64,000 bases of DNA from Halorhabdus amylolytica (GTDB lineage: Archaea; Halobacteriota; Halobacteria; Halobacteriales; Haloarculaceae): positions 1-64,000 of the forward strand of contig NZ_SPQG01000011.1 of NCBI RefSeq assembly GCF_004944975.1, read 5' to 3'. Under the pieces are notes generated by a model. The model was given only the letters and a program-made list of their open reading frames with translations. It ran no database searches and was not told where the DNA came from. Shown here in pieces: positions 6,924-15,038 of this stretch. The position numbers and the translations under genes are program-made. The number at the start of each line of letters is the position of its first letter. The stretch's first letter is position 1.

Positions 6924-7031
6924 ATGCTCACCTTCGATCGATCGGCTCGTCCGCTCATATCAGCCCTTCGGTCGCCAGGAATGAACCGATTGTGATGTGT
7001 CTGTTTTCACTCTATCGCTGGCTTCGTCGCG

Positions 7032-8339
7032 TCACTCGTCGTCGATCGTCTCGGCCTGCGTGGCGGCGTCGTCAGGGTCGTTGACGGGACTCGACGGATG
7101 GTAGTCGGTGTCGTATTCGCCGGGTCGGTCGTCCAATCGGTCCGGGTTGATCCGCCCGCTCAGGAGCATGAAGTCCAGCACGGTACAGTACAACAGTGCC
7201 TCGACGACGGGGACGGCGCGGGGCGGCAGCACGGGGTCGTGGCGACCGACGACCTGGATCTCCTTGCGCTCGCCCGTCTCCCAGTCGACTGTCTCCTGTT
7301 TCTTGGGGATCGAAACGGGCGGATGCCAGGTGATCTCGCCGTAGATCGGGTCACCGGTCGTGATCCCGCCCTGGATGCCGCCGTGGTCGTTGCCGACCGG
7401 CGTCGGATCACCTCTGTCTCGCGGGTCGGTTTCCTCCCCGTTGTCTCGCGGCTTTGCCGCTCGACTGTCCGCGGAACTCCGTTCCGCGCTACTCGACTGT
7501 TCCGAGTCGCTCCGCGACTCGCTCTCATCAAACTCCCAGTCTTCGTTGTACTCAGTGCCGGCCATCGTTCGGGCGTCACGGCCGACCCCATACTCGAAGT
7601 CGTTGACCGCCGGAATGGAGTAGATGAGCTGGCCCAGTCGCGAGGGAACGGAATCGAACCGCGGCGCGCCGAGTCCTCGCGGGACGCCTCGACACTCGAA
7701 GTACACTGAGCCGCCGATGGAGTCGCCCTCCTGCTGGTACTGCTCGGCGAGGTCGCGCATCTCCGCGGCCGTTTCGGGGTCGGCACAACGAACGTCGTTC
7801 TCTTCGGTGTGTTCGAGCATCTCCTCGAAGGAGACCTCCGGGGCTCGGACGTCGCCGATCTGGTTGACGTGGGCCTTGATCTGGACGTCGTACTCGCTCT
7901 GTGCCAAGACTTGCTTGGCGATGGCACCCGCGGCGACCCAGTTGACCGTTTCCCGGGCCGAGGAGCGACCGCCGCCGCCCCAGTTGCGCGTGCCGAACTT
8001 CGCCGAGTAAGTGAAGTCGCCGTGGGAGGGTCGCGGGGCCGTGACGAAGGGCTCGTACTTACCCGAGCGGGAGTCCTTGTTCTGGATAACCATTCCGATC
8101 GGCGTCCCCGTCGTGTAGCCGTCCTGCAGGCCGGACTTGATCGAGACGGCGTCGGGTTCGTCCCGCGAGGTGGTGATCATCGACTGGCCGGGCTTGCGCC
8201 GGTCGAGGTCGTGCTGGATGTCCTCCTCGTCCAATTCGACGCCGGCCGGGACCCCCGAGACCGTACAGCCCATCGCCTCGCCGTGACTCTCCCCGTAGGT
8301 GGTCACCTGAAACAGGCGGCCGAAGCTGTTGCCGTTCAT
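7032..8339 (-). CDS. aroC: Chorismate synthase
   Basis: 435 residues from the ATG at MNGNSFGRLFQVTTYGESHG, the universal N-terminus of the family; earlier in-frame codons are discarded. It converts 5-enolpyruvylshikimate-3-phosphate to chorismate with reduced FMN. Family blocks include RSSARETVNWVAAGAIA, NDHGGIQGGITTGDPI and GRHDPVLPPRAVPVVEALL. An extra stretch of about 40 residues rich in Ser, Glu, Arg and Asp lies between EYNEDWEFDE and the HGGIQGG block. It is encoded by palindromic DNA (7446-7523) and looks like an in-frame insertion on a surface loop. The remainder is intact, so activity is likely. Confidence 0.95.
   Translation of the reverse strand: MNGNSFGRLFQVTTYGESHGEAMGCTVSGVPAGVELDEEDIQHDLDRRKPGQSMITTSRDEPDAVSIKSGLQDGYTTGTPIGMVIQNKDSRSGKYEPFVTAPRPSHGDFTYSAKFGTRNWGGGGRSSARETVNWVAAGAIAKQVLAQSEYDVQIKAHVNQIGDVRAPEVSFEEMLEHTEENDVRCADPETAAEMRDLAEQYQQEGDSIGGSVYFECRGVPRGLGAPRFDSVPSRLGQLIYSIPAVNDFEYGVGRDARTMAGTEYNEDWEFDESESRSDSEQSSSAERSSADSRAAKPRDNGEETDPRDRGDPTPVGNDHGGIQGGITTGDPIYGEITWHPPVSIPKKQETVDWETGERKEIQVVGRHDPVLPPRAVPVVEALLYCTVLDFMLLSGRINPDRLDDRPGEYDTDYHPSSPVNDPDDAATQAETIDDE
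7446..7523. repeat. In-frame palindromic insertion inside aroC
   Basis: Three perfect hairpins follow one another: GCGGC-TTT-GCCGC (7448-7460), GCGGAAC-TCC-GTTCCGC (7471-7487) and GAGTCGC-TCC-GCGACTC (7504-7520). The last two sit in two related units that both begin TCGACTGT. The segment encodes the Ser/Glu/Arg-rich loop that ordinary chorismate synthases lack. Confidence 0.7.
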
Positions 8340-8433
8340 TGCCCCGGTGTGGGGGGCGGGCACATTTAGATGTTGAGATGGGGCGGTCGGGAGTCGCGGA
8401 ACGGTCCCGTCCACTCCAGTGTAGAGTTCGAAC

Positions 8434-8457
8434 GGGAATCCACCGCTTCAGCGGTGG
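8434..8457. repeat. Solitary IS200/IS605-like terminal hairpin
   Basis: GGGAATCC precedes the hairpin CCACCGC-TTCA-GCGGTGG (8440-8457). The same layout, GGGATTCC plus a hairpin with a TTCA/TGAA loop, is the right end of the IS1341-type element at 14997-15016. No transposase is adjacent here. It also supplies the stop codon of the LLM oxidoreductase. Confidence 0.45.
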
Positions 8458-9371
8458 GTCGCTGACAGCGTCGCGTCGGCGAGGGCTGTGAGTCGATCGA
8501 AATCCTCCATGGCGAGCCACTGGAGCATCACTCGATCGGCGCCGGCATCTTCGATCGCGTCGAGCTGTTCACGGACCTCCCCGGGCGTCCCGACGACGTG
8601 TCCTTCTGCGCGGAGTTCGTCCGGATCTCGACCGTCCAGCACCGCCTTCAGTTCGTCCTCGTCACGTCCGAAGACGACGGGAACCATCAACGACCGCCGG
8701 ACGTCGTCCGGATCGCGTCCCTCCTCCCGGAGCAGGTCGTCCAGTCGGTCGTTCAGCCGGCTGTATTCCTCGGGACGGAGCATGACGCCGTTCCACTCGT
8801 CGGCGTATTCGGCGACCAGCGCCAGCGTCCGGTTGGGGCCGTTCCCGCCGACGAGCAGTCGCGTCCCGCCGGGGCGTTCGGGCCGCGGGAGCAACGTCGC
8901 GCCGTCGAGCTCGAAGTACTCTCCGTCGAAGGAGACGGGCTCGTCCGCCCGCAATAGCGACGCGACGACGTGAACGCCTTCCTCGAAGCGGTCGAAGCGC
9001 TGTTCGACGGGAAGGAGGTCGAACCCGAAGGTGTCGTGTTCGTACTCCTGCCAGCCCGCGCCCACGCCCAAGACGAGTCGACCGTCCGCGAGGTTGTCGA
9101 CATCCTTGCCCATCCGGGCGGTGAAGACCGGATGGCGAAAGGAGACGGGCGTCACGAGCGGGCCGAACTCGATGTCGTCGGTGTTGTCGGCCAGCCACGT
9201 CAGGGAGGTCCAGAGTTCCAGGGAATCGTCGGTCGTCCCGTCGGCGTCCGTGAAGTGATCAGAGCGAAACAGGCCGTCGAAGCCCAGATCCTCGACCGTT
9301 CGAGCGATGCGTTGCCAGCGGTCCCAGGTGAGACCCTGCTGGCCCTCGATCATGATTGCGATATCCGGCAT
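8448..9371 (-). CDS. LLM-class (luciferase-like, probably F420-dependent) oxidoreductase
   Basis: 307 residues from MPDIAIMIEGQQGLTWDRW; 20 codons upstream are in frame but not conserved in type. It has the TIM-barrel pattern of the luciferase-like monooxygenase superfamily: IARTVEDLGFDGLFRSDHF, LTWLADNTDDIEFGPLVTPVSFRHP, LADGRLVLGVGAGWQ, and the RLLVGGNGPNRTLALVAEYADEWNG block. In haloarchaea such enzymes normally use coenzyme F420; the substrate is unknown. The last four residues and the stop lie in a transposon-like hairpin. It is divergent from nreA, with a shared upstream region of about 85 bases. Confidence 0.85.
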   Translation of the reverse strand: MPDIAIMIEGQQGLTWDRWQRIARTVEDLGFDGLFRSDHFTDADGTTDDSLELWTSLTWLADNTDDIEFGPLVTPVSFRHPVFTARMGKDVDNLADGRLVLGVGAGWQEYEHDTFGFDLLPVEQRFDRFEEGVHVVASLLRADEPVSFDGEYFELDGATLLPRPERPGGTRLLVGGNGPNRTLALVAEYADEWNGVMLRPEEYSRLNDRLDDLLREEGRDPDDVRRSLMVPVVFGRDEDELKAVLDGRDPDELRAEGHVVGTPGEVREQLDAIEDAGADRVMLQWLAMEDFDRLTALADATLSATHR

Positions 9372-9457
9372 GTGTCCGGCTTCGGGCGACTCCCTCTTGG
9401 GTGTATGCACCGACGATCCCCGTAGATTCATACTCCCCGTCGGCCTAGGGCCGGTAG

Positions 9458-10738
9458 ATGCGCCTCGACGAGTACATCGAGGGCTTCGAACGCGACGAAG
9501 CGGCCGAAAAGCGCCGCCTCGCAGAGGAGAAGTCCTACGCGATCACCGACCACCTCGAAGATGTCGAGCGCCAGCTGGAGGATACCCTCTCCGGAGACGC
9601 CCTCTTTGGCTCGACCGCTCCCGAGATCTTTGTCGGGCGGTCGGGTTACCCAAACGTCTCCTCGGGCGTCCTCTCGCCAGTCACCGACGATCACGATCCG
9701 ACGGAGTTCGCCACCAGCGGCGAGTGGTACGCCAACGGCCTGGGGATCGAGGACGTCCTCCAGCGCCGGACGGGCCTCCTGAACTCCCAACGCTCGACGA
9801 AGGTCGACGTCAACGACGTGTGGGACGGATTCGTCGGCACCCAGCGCGAGGTCGCCATCGCCGATCGACCCGTCGACGTGGAGGTGGGGCTGGACGGGAC
9901 ACCCGATTTCGACCTCAGCGTCGACGACATCTCCACGCCGACGGGACCACGGGCCCGCGCAGAGTCGGCCGATCTCGCGGAGAACCCCCACGTCCCCCGC
10001 GCTGTCGAGAAGACCCTCGAAGACGACGACTGGCGGGCGGAAGGGGCGATGACCTACCTCTACCGGAAGGGTTTCGACGTCTACGACGTGAACACGATCC
10101 TCTCGGCCGGCGCGCTGGGCCAGGGGGCCAACCGCCGGCTCGTCCCGACGCGGTGGTCGATCACCGCCGTCGACGACACTGTCGGTCAGTACCTCAGAGG
10201 GCAGATCCGCAACGCGCCCACCATGGACGAGACGCAGGTCTGGTACAACGAGTACATGGGCAACCGCTACTGGATCGTCCTCACGCCGGGTGACTGGGAG
10301 TTCGAACTCGTCGAGATGAAAGCGCCCGAGAGCGTCTGGAATCCGGTGGGCGAGAGCCACTACCTCGCCAGTGCCCACGAGGGCTACGAGGGTCGGTCGA
10401 GTTACGTCGAGGAGACCGCCGGAGCCTACTACGCCTCGCGGCTGGGCGTCCTCGAACACCTCACCGACCTGGGGCGGCAGGCGAAGTGCCTCGTCCTCCG
10501 GGAAGTCACCGACGACTACTGGGCGCCGGTCGGCGTCTGGCAGGTCCGGGAAGGCGTCCGGAACGCGTTCGAGGACCCCGATGGGGTGCCCGAGGAACTG
10601 GCCGGCCGGTACGGCGTCGCCGAGACCTTCCGGGACGCCGTGACGAACGTCGCCGAGCAACTCCCGGTCTCACTGGGCGCGCTCCGCCGGAAGTCCGAGA
10701 TGGTCGCCGGCCTGCAGGCGACGCTCTCTGATTTCTGA
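9458..10738 (+). CDS. nreA: DNA repair protein NreA
   Basis: 426 residues, the typical length of the archaeal Nre family that protects against mitomycin C-type damage. It starts MRLDEYIEGFERDEAAEKRRLAEE. Conserved blocks are LFGSTAPEIFVGRSGYPNVSSGVL, the GMTYLYRKGFDVYD-like block, GNRYWIVLTPGDWEFELVEMKAP, and SYVEETAGAYYASRLGVLEHL. The extreme C-terminus is QATLSDF, a PCNA-interacting (PIP-box) type ending seen in archaeal Nre proteins. It therefore probably acts at the replication clamp. No frameshift or missing block was noticed. Confidence 0.93.
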   Translation: MRLDEYIEGFERDEAAEKRRLAEEKSYAITDHLEDVERQLEDTLSGDALFGSTAPEIFVGRSGYPNVSSGVLSPVTDDHDPTEFATSGEWYANGLGIEDVLQRRTGLLNSQRSTKVDVNDVWDGFVGTQREVAIADRPVDVEVGLDGTPDFDLSVDDISTPTGPRARAESADLAENPHVPRAVEKTLEDDDWRAEGAMTYLYRKGFDVYDVNTILSAGALGQGANRRLVPTRWSITAVDDTVGQYLRGQIRNAPTMDETQVWYNEYMGNRYWIVLTPGDWEFELVEMKAPESVWNPVGESHYLASAHEGYEGRSSYVEETAGAYYASRLGVLEHLTDLGRQAKCLVLREVTDDYWAPVGVWQVREGVRNAFEDPDGVPEELAGRYGVAETFRDAVTNVAEQLPVSLGALRRKSEMVAGLQATLSDF

Positions 10739-10867
10739 GACCGGCCTTCGGGAACGTCACCGAACGCAAACCGCCTCGCGGGCCGACTGGCCCAAGACGA
10801 CGACCACGCCCGAGACGATCGTCTCTACGTCACCCGGGTTCCGCAGAATCGAAACCGCCAGCGCCCC

Positions 10868-10987
10868 TCAGAATACACTGAGGCCGTGGGCGTCCTGTGC
10901 GTGCTCGATGAGGTCCTCCGTCGTCTCGAAGGACTCACCACAACTGCACGTGTGATACCCCGGCTCGGGTTGCTGGCTTGTCGCCAT
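10868..10987 (-). CDS. Micro C2H2-like zinc-finger protein, 39 aa
   Basis: The product carries TCSCGESFETTEDLIEHAQDAHG: Cys14-x-Cys16, then His29-x4-His34, a compact C2H2-like finger with Phe20 and Leu26 in core positions. An AT-rich promoter with TTATTA lies about 30-40 bases upstream of the ATG (around 11010-11030), giving a short leader. Single-finger microproteins of this kind are widespread in haloarchaea; the target is unknown. It stands alone in the 0.5-kb space between nreA and the UPF0200 gene. The rest of that space shows no other supported gene. Confidence 0.65.
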   Translation of the reverse strand: MATSQQPEPGYHTCSCGESFETTEDLIEHAQDAHGLSVF

Positions 10988-11267
10988 GTTCGTACGATAG
11001 TGCTAGTCCCTAATAATCGTTTATTATGGTTTGGTAACAATGCACAAACACCCTGGTATCGTCCATAAAACCTCTTAAGCGCGATTAATTGGATTCATAC
11101 GTAAAGTAATATCGAATTATTCCGGAGAAAAATTTACGATATGGGATACACGTTCGACGTCGTCGGCTGTGCGCCCGGGCTAAGCCCACGTTTGCCACAG
11201 TACGGGGACGAGCGTCCGGGAATCGGGAGTCACAGTCCTTATTGTCGCATCGGCCGACGATCCCACA

Positions 11268-11864
11268 ATGACTGTCTACGGGATCGTGGGTCTACCCGGC
11301 AGCGGCAAGAGCGAGGCCGCGGCGGTGGCCCGCGAGCTAGATGTGCCGGTGGTCACGATGGGTGACGTGATCCGGCAGGCGTGTCGCGATCGGGGGCTCG
11401 ATCCGGCGACCCACCACGGTGAAGTGGCGAAGGTACTCCGGGAGGAGAACGGCCCCGCCGCCATCGCGGAGGCCTCACTCCCCCACATTGAGGACGGACT
11501 CGAAACGAGCGAGCACGTCGTCGTCGACGGGATCCGTTCGGACGTCGAGGTCGAGCGCTTCCAGGACGCCTTCGGCGATGATTTTCTGCTCGTGAGTATC
11601 GAGGCTCCCTTCGAGACGCGAGCGGAGCGACTCGACCTCCGCGGACGGGACGCCGCCGTCGAAGACGGCGGTGAGAGCCTCGAAGATCGTGACGAACGCG
11701 AACTCGGCTTCGGCATGGGCGAGGCGATGGAGATGGCCGACGTGACGGTCGAGAACGTCGACAGCCTCGCGGCGTTTCAGGAGCGCATCGAGACGTTGCT
11801 GACCGACGGCCCGTCGGCGCTTCTCGACGACGAGTGCGTCGAACTCGCGGAGGGGACAGCATGA
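11268..11864 (+). CDS. UPF0200 family P-loop kinase-like protein
   Basis: 198 residues with a P-loop at the very start, GLPGSGKSEAAAVA (residues about 8-21), followed by VVTMGDVIRQACRDRG and the GHGEVAKVLREENGP-type lid region. These match the UPF0200 (MJ1399-like) family of nucleotide-kinase-fold proteins, related to adenylate and dephospho-CoA kinases. Its physiological substrate is not established. The stop overlaps an ATG of the UPF0201 gene, and this UPF0200-UPF0201 pairing recurs in archaea. Transcription probably starts in the AT-rich region at 11090-11140. Confidence 0.88.
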   Translation: MTVYGIVGLPGSGKSEAAAVARELDVPVVTMGDVIRQACRDRGLDPATHHGEVAKVLREENGPAAIAEASLPHIEDGLETSEHVVVDGIRSDVEVERFQDAFGDDFLLVSIEAPFETRAERLDLRGRDAAVEDGGESLEDRDERELGFGMGEAMEMADVTVENVDSLAAFQERIETLLTDGPSALLDDECVELAEGTA

Positions 11865-11890
11865 GCGGGGAGAACCCTGGAGGGCAACGC

Positions 11891-12316
11891 ATGAGCGACG
11901 TCTACAGCGTCGACGTCGAGATCACGGCCCCCGTCTACGACACCGAGGTGACCGACCGGGTCGCCGACGCGATCACGAACATCTTCCCGAACGCCGACGT
12001 CGAACAGCGGCCGGGGGAACTCCACGCCGAGACACACGACCTCGAACACTGCTCGGAACTGCTCCACCGCCGGGAGATCCTCGACACGGCACGGGGTGTG
12101 TTCTTCGATAATCTGCAGGGCGATCGGTTCAGTTTCACGCTGAAGAAGCAGGCGGCTTTCGAGGGCGTCGTGACGTTCTCGGTCGGCGAACCGGACGAAC
12201 TCGGCGAGATTCACGTCAGTGTCCGCGTCGAAGAACCCGACGTGGAATCGTTCATCGATCACGTCGCACCCCCGACCGAGGACGGTCGCCCGATCGATCC
12301 CGACGGGGACTCCTGA
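11891..12316 (+). CDS. UPF0201 family RNA-binding-fold protein
   Basis: 141 residues from the ATG that has its own GGAGGG site 6 bases upstream and fits the family N-terminus (SDVYSVDVEITAPVYDTEV). A second ATG at 11861, overlapping the upstream stop, would add 10 residues. Family blocks DRVADAITNIFPNADVE and EILDTARGVFFDNLQGDRFSFTLKKQAAFEGVVTF are present. The fold resembles ribosomal L5/RNA-binding domains. The role is not settled. It forms an operon with UPF0200 and the HAD gene. Confidence 0.86.
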   Translation: MSDVYSVDVEITAPVYDTEVTDRVADAITNIFPNADVEQRPGELHAETHDLEHCSELLHRREILDTARGVFFDNLQGDRFSFTLKKQAAFEGVVTFSVGEPDELGEIHVSVRVEEPDVESFIDHVAPPTEDGRPIDPDGDS

Positions 12317-12320
12317 CTCC

Positions 12321-12935
12321 ATGTCGACGGCGATCTACTTCGACCTGGACGGAACCCTGCTCACGTTCGAGGAGCCATACGAGGAGATCGTCGAAGATGT
12401 CCTGGCCGGGCACGTCCCCGATCCCGCCGCCGCGAGCGAGCGCTACCTGTCGACGTTCGGCGAGCACTTCGACGCACTCGAACCTGAGCCCTACCGGGCC
12501 GGGATGGCGGCCGTCTGTGAGCACGAGGATGTCGACGCCGACCCGGACGAACTGGTTGATGCGCTACGCAGAGCCGAGTGTGAGCGAACGACGGTGAGCG
12601 AGGACGCTCGCGCGAGTCTCGATGCACTCGACGAAGAGAACGCCCTGGGCGTGCTGACCGATGGCGTCGCCGATGTCCAGCGCGCGAAACTCGAACACCA
12701 CGATTTGCTCGATTACTTCGAGACCGTGATCGTCTCCTACGACGTCGGCGCGCACAAGCCCGACGCGGCGATGTTCGAACGTGCGCGCGAAGTGATCGAC
12801 GCCGACGAGTACGTCATGGTCGGCGATAGCGACGCCGACATCGAAGGCGCCCGCGTAGCCGGGTTCACCCCGGTCCGCGTCGAGCGCGGCGAGGACGTGC
12901 CGAACTTCTGGAGCACGCTGCGGGCGCTGGCCTGA
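12321..12935 (+). CDS. HAD-superfamily hydrolase
   Basis: 204 residues, starting 4 bases after the UPF0201 stop. Motif I is DLDGTLL (residues 8-14, nucleophile Asp8), the motif II region is LGVLTDG, motif III is the Lys of GAHKPDAAMF, and motif IV is VMVGDSDADIEGARVAGF. A helical cap lies between motifs I and II, as in phosphoglycolate phosphatase and haloacid dehalogenase relatives. It is likely a small-molecule phosphatase; the substrate is not defined. Confidence 0.88.
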   Translation: MSTAIYFDLDGTLLTFEEPYEEIVEDVLAGHVPDPAAASERYLSTFGEHFDALEPEPYRAGMAAVCEHEDVDADPDELVDALRRAECERTTVSEDARASLDALDEENALGVLTDGVADVQRAKLEHHDLLDYFETVIVSYDVGAHKPDAAMFERAREVIDADEYVMVGDSDADIEGARVAGFTPVRVERGEDVPNFWSTLRALA

Positions 12936-13004
12936 GCGGACGAGGTCGCCGAAAGCCACCAGCGGAGGAACGCTTTTGCCCCACCCAGCAGTGGGCACCC
13001 TCAC

Positions 13005-14990
13005 ATGGACGGGTTCGACGAGGGGTTGAACGGCACCTACGACGTCGCCGATCAGCTCTCGCGATACCTCCTCGCAAGGGCGGAAAATCGACTCAGTGCG
13101 GCAGTGTCCGACCGGGAGACTATCGATTCCCGGGCGGCGGTCGAGGCCCACCGCGAGGCCGTCTGCGAGTGGCTCAGGGCGGCCGTCGGCGGCCTGCCCG
13201 ATCCCGTGTCTGAGCCACCGGTCAAGCGGACCGGCCGCATCCAGCGCGACGGGTACGCGATCGAGTTACTCACGATCAAAAGTCACTCGAACGTTCATGT
13301 GTCGGCGAACTGCTACGTACCCGAAAGCGAGGGGCCACACCCGGGCGTGCTCTTCCTCTGTGGCCACCTCGAAGACCCGAAGACCGAGCCGGACAACCAG
13401 CGGGCGTGTATCGAACTCGTGCTGAACGGGTTCGTGGTCCTCGTCGTCGACCCCATCTGTCAGGGGGAGCGCGATCAGTACCGCGATCCGGAGACCGGCG
13501 AGGCGATCGTCGAGGGAGGCGGCGGGACGTTTGCCCATGCCTACGCCGGACAGCAGTGCTACTACGCCGGCACGAACCTCGCGCGGTACATGGTCCATGA
13601 CAATCGGTGCGCACTCACTACACTCGCGGGGCGACCCGACGTCGACGAGAGCCGACTCGCCGCGGTCGGAGCGTCGGGCGGCGGCACGCAGGCGATCTAC
13701 CTCGGATTGCTCGACGACCGCGTCGACGCCATCGCCCCCTGCTGTGCGATCTCGACCCACCGCGAGTGGCTGCAAACTGGTCGCCGGACCCACGCCGAGC
13801 AAGCGCTCGCGGGCGCGGTCGACGCGGGGATCGACTTCCCGGACCTCCTCGCCGGGCTGGCACCCCGACCGATCTGCGTCGGTGCGGCGACGTCGGACCG
13901 ATACTTCCCGATCGAAGGTGTCCACGAGACGGTCGAGCAGGTCCGACGGCTGTACGGTCACTTCGACGCCACGGACCGGGTAGACCTCGTGACCGCCGAC
14001 GCGTCACACACCTCGATATACGGACTGGGCGAGGGTGTCTTCGAGTGGCTATGCGACACCCTCGGCGACGGTGCCTTCCGGCCCCACGAGGATCTGCCGA
14101 CGCTCGATGCAGCCACCCTTCAGTGTACGCCCTCGGGAAGCGTCAGGGAAGCCTCCCCCGACGAACGGACGATCACCGACCTGATCCGCGCGGACGTTGC
14201 AGCGCGATTCCCCGATGTGACCTCCTCGACTGTCTCGAACGGGGGAACGGATCCACAGCGCCTCCGCCAGAAACTCCTCGAAGCATTCGACCTCGACCGA
14301 AGGGGGTGTGACCTGCACCCGCGCATCGTCGGTCAGGCCACTGTGGACGGACTCGACATCGAACACGTCTGGTTCAAGACCGAACGCCACCCCGACATCG
14401 TGGTCGCGGGAGTTCTGGTCTCGGACCCCGACACGCCGACGGGCGCTCCGGCCATGGTCTGCTACGAACAGGGAACCGAGGAACTCTCGGAGCGTCGCGA
14501 CGAGGTCGCATCGCTCGCCCGGGGGCGCGGGGCCGCGTTCGTCTTCGATCCGCGCGGCGTCGGGGCCGTCCGGAACCGCCGGATCCCAGTGCCGAACTGG
14601 GTCGAAGACGACGACGGGATCTACGAGACCGAGTTCAAACTCGCCCACGACGCGCTGTTGCTCGGCAATTCGCTGCTGGGGATGCGCGTCTTCGACGTGC
14701 TCCGGGGCGTCGACTTCCTCCGCACGGAGACCGATGCCGACGCCGTCTCCTTCGTGGGTAGCGGGATCGGCGCGTACCACGCGCTGTACGCCGCGGCCGT
14801 CGCGACGGACGTCGACGGCGTCGCCGTCGGGGATGCAATTCCCAGTTTCCGCGAGCTTGCAACGGGACGGGACGTCCCTTACCACCCGCAACTCACGGTC
14901 GTCGACGTTCTGGACGGGATCGACCTCCCCCACGTGCTCGGGGCGCTCGACGAGCGAGGGGTTCCTGTCGACGGGATCGACACTGGTTGA
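13005..14990 (+). CDS. Double alpha/beta-hydrolase protein, acetylxylan-esterase-like
   Basis: 661 residues with two hydrolase-fold halves. Half one (about 60-350) has the nucleophile elbow VGASGGGTQ (Ser near residue 224), an oxyanion-type segment LFLCGHLEDPK, and a C-terminal His in ADASHTS (near 333), so a full triad is plausible. Half two (about 440-650) has FDPRGVGAVRN and FVGSGIGAYHA in the elbow position, which departs from GxSxG and is probably not catalytic. The family resembles acetylxylan esterase/CE7-like or abhydrolase-7 enzymes. The stop codon abuts the right end of the IS element, so the C-terminus might have been altered by the insertion. Confidence 0.75.
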   Translation: MDGFDEGLNGTYDVADQLSRYLLARAENRLSAAVSDRETIDSRAAVEAHREAVCEWLRAAVGGLPDPVSEPPVKRTGRIQRDGYAIELLTIKSHSNVHVSANCYVPESEGPHPGVLFLCGHLEDPKTEPDNQRACIELVLNGFVVLVVDPICQGERDQYRDPETGEAIVEGGGGTFAHAYAGQQCYYAGTNLARYMVHDNRCALTTLAGRPDVDESRLAAVGASGGGTQAIYLGLLDDRVDAIAPCCAISTHREWLQTGRRTHAEQALAGAVDAGIDFPDLLAGLAPRPICVGAATSDRYFPIEGVHETVEQVRRLYGHFDATDRVDLVTADASHTSIYGLGEGVFEWLCDTLGDGAFRPHEDLPTLDAATLQCTPSGSVREASPDERTITDLIRADVAARFPDVTSSTVSNGGTDPQRLRQKLLEAFDLDRRGCDLHPRIVGQATVDGLDIEHVWFKTERHPDIVVAGVLVSDPDTPTGAPAMVCYEQGTEELSERRDEVASLARGRGAAFVFDPRGVGAVRNRRIPVPNWVEDDDGIYETEFKLAHDALLLGNSLLGMRVFDVLRGVDFLRTETDADAVSFVGSGIGAYHALYAAAVATDVDGVAVGDAIPSFRELATGRDVPYHPQLTVVDVLDGIDLPHVLGALDERGVPVDGIDTG

Positions 14991-15038
14991 CATCCGCCTC
15001 CGCCTGAAGGCGGAGGAATCCCGACCGCAGTTGGGATA

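Noticed and set aside
9428-10660. 410-codon minus-strand frame opposite nreA
   Set aside because: nreA on the plus strand matches a known family throughout; the minus frame is a high-GC shadow.
11141-11365. 74-codon plus-strand frame before the UPF0200 gene
   Set aside because: It overlaps the UPF0200 start out of frame and has no conserved features; the stretch is better read as promoter and leader.
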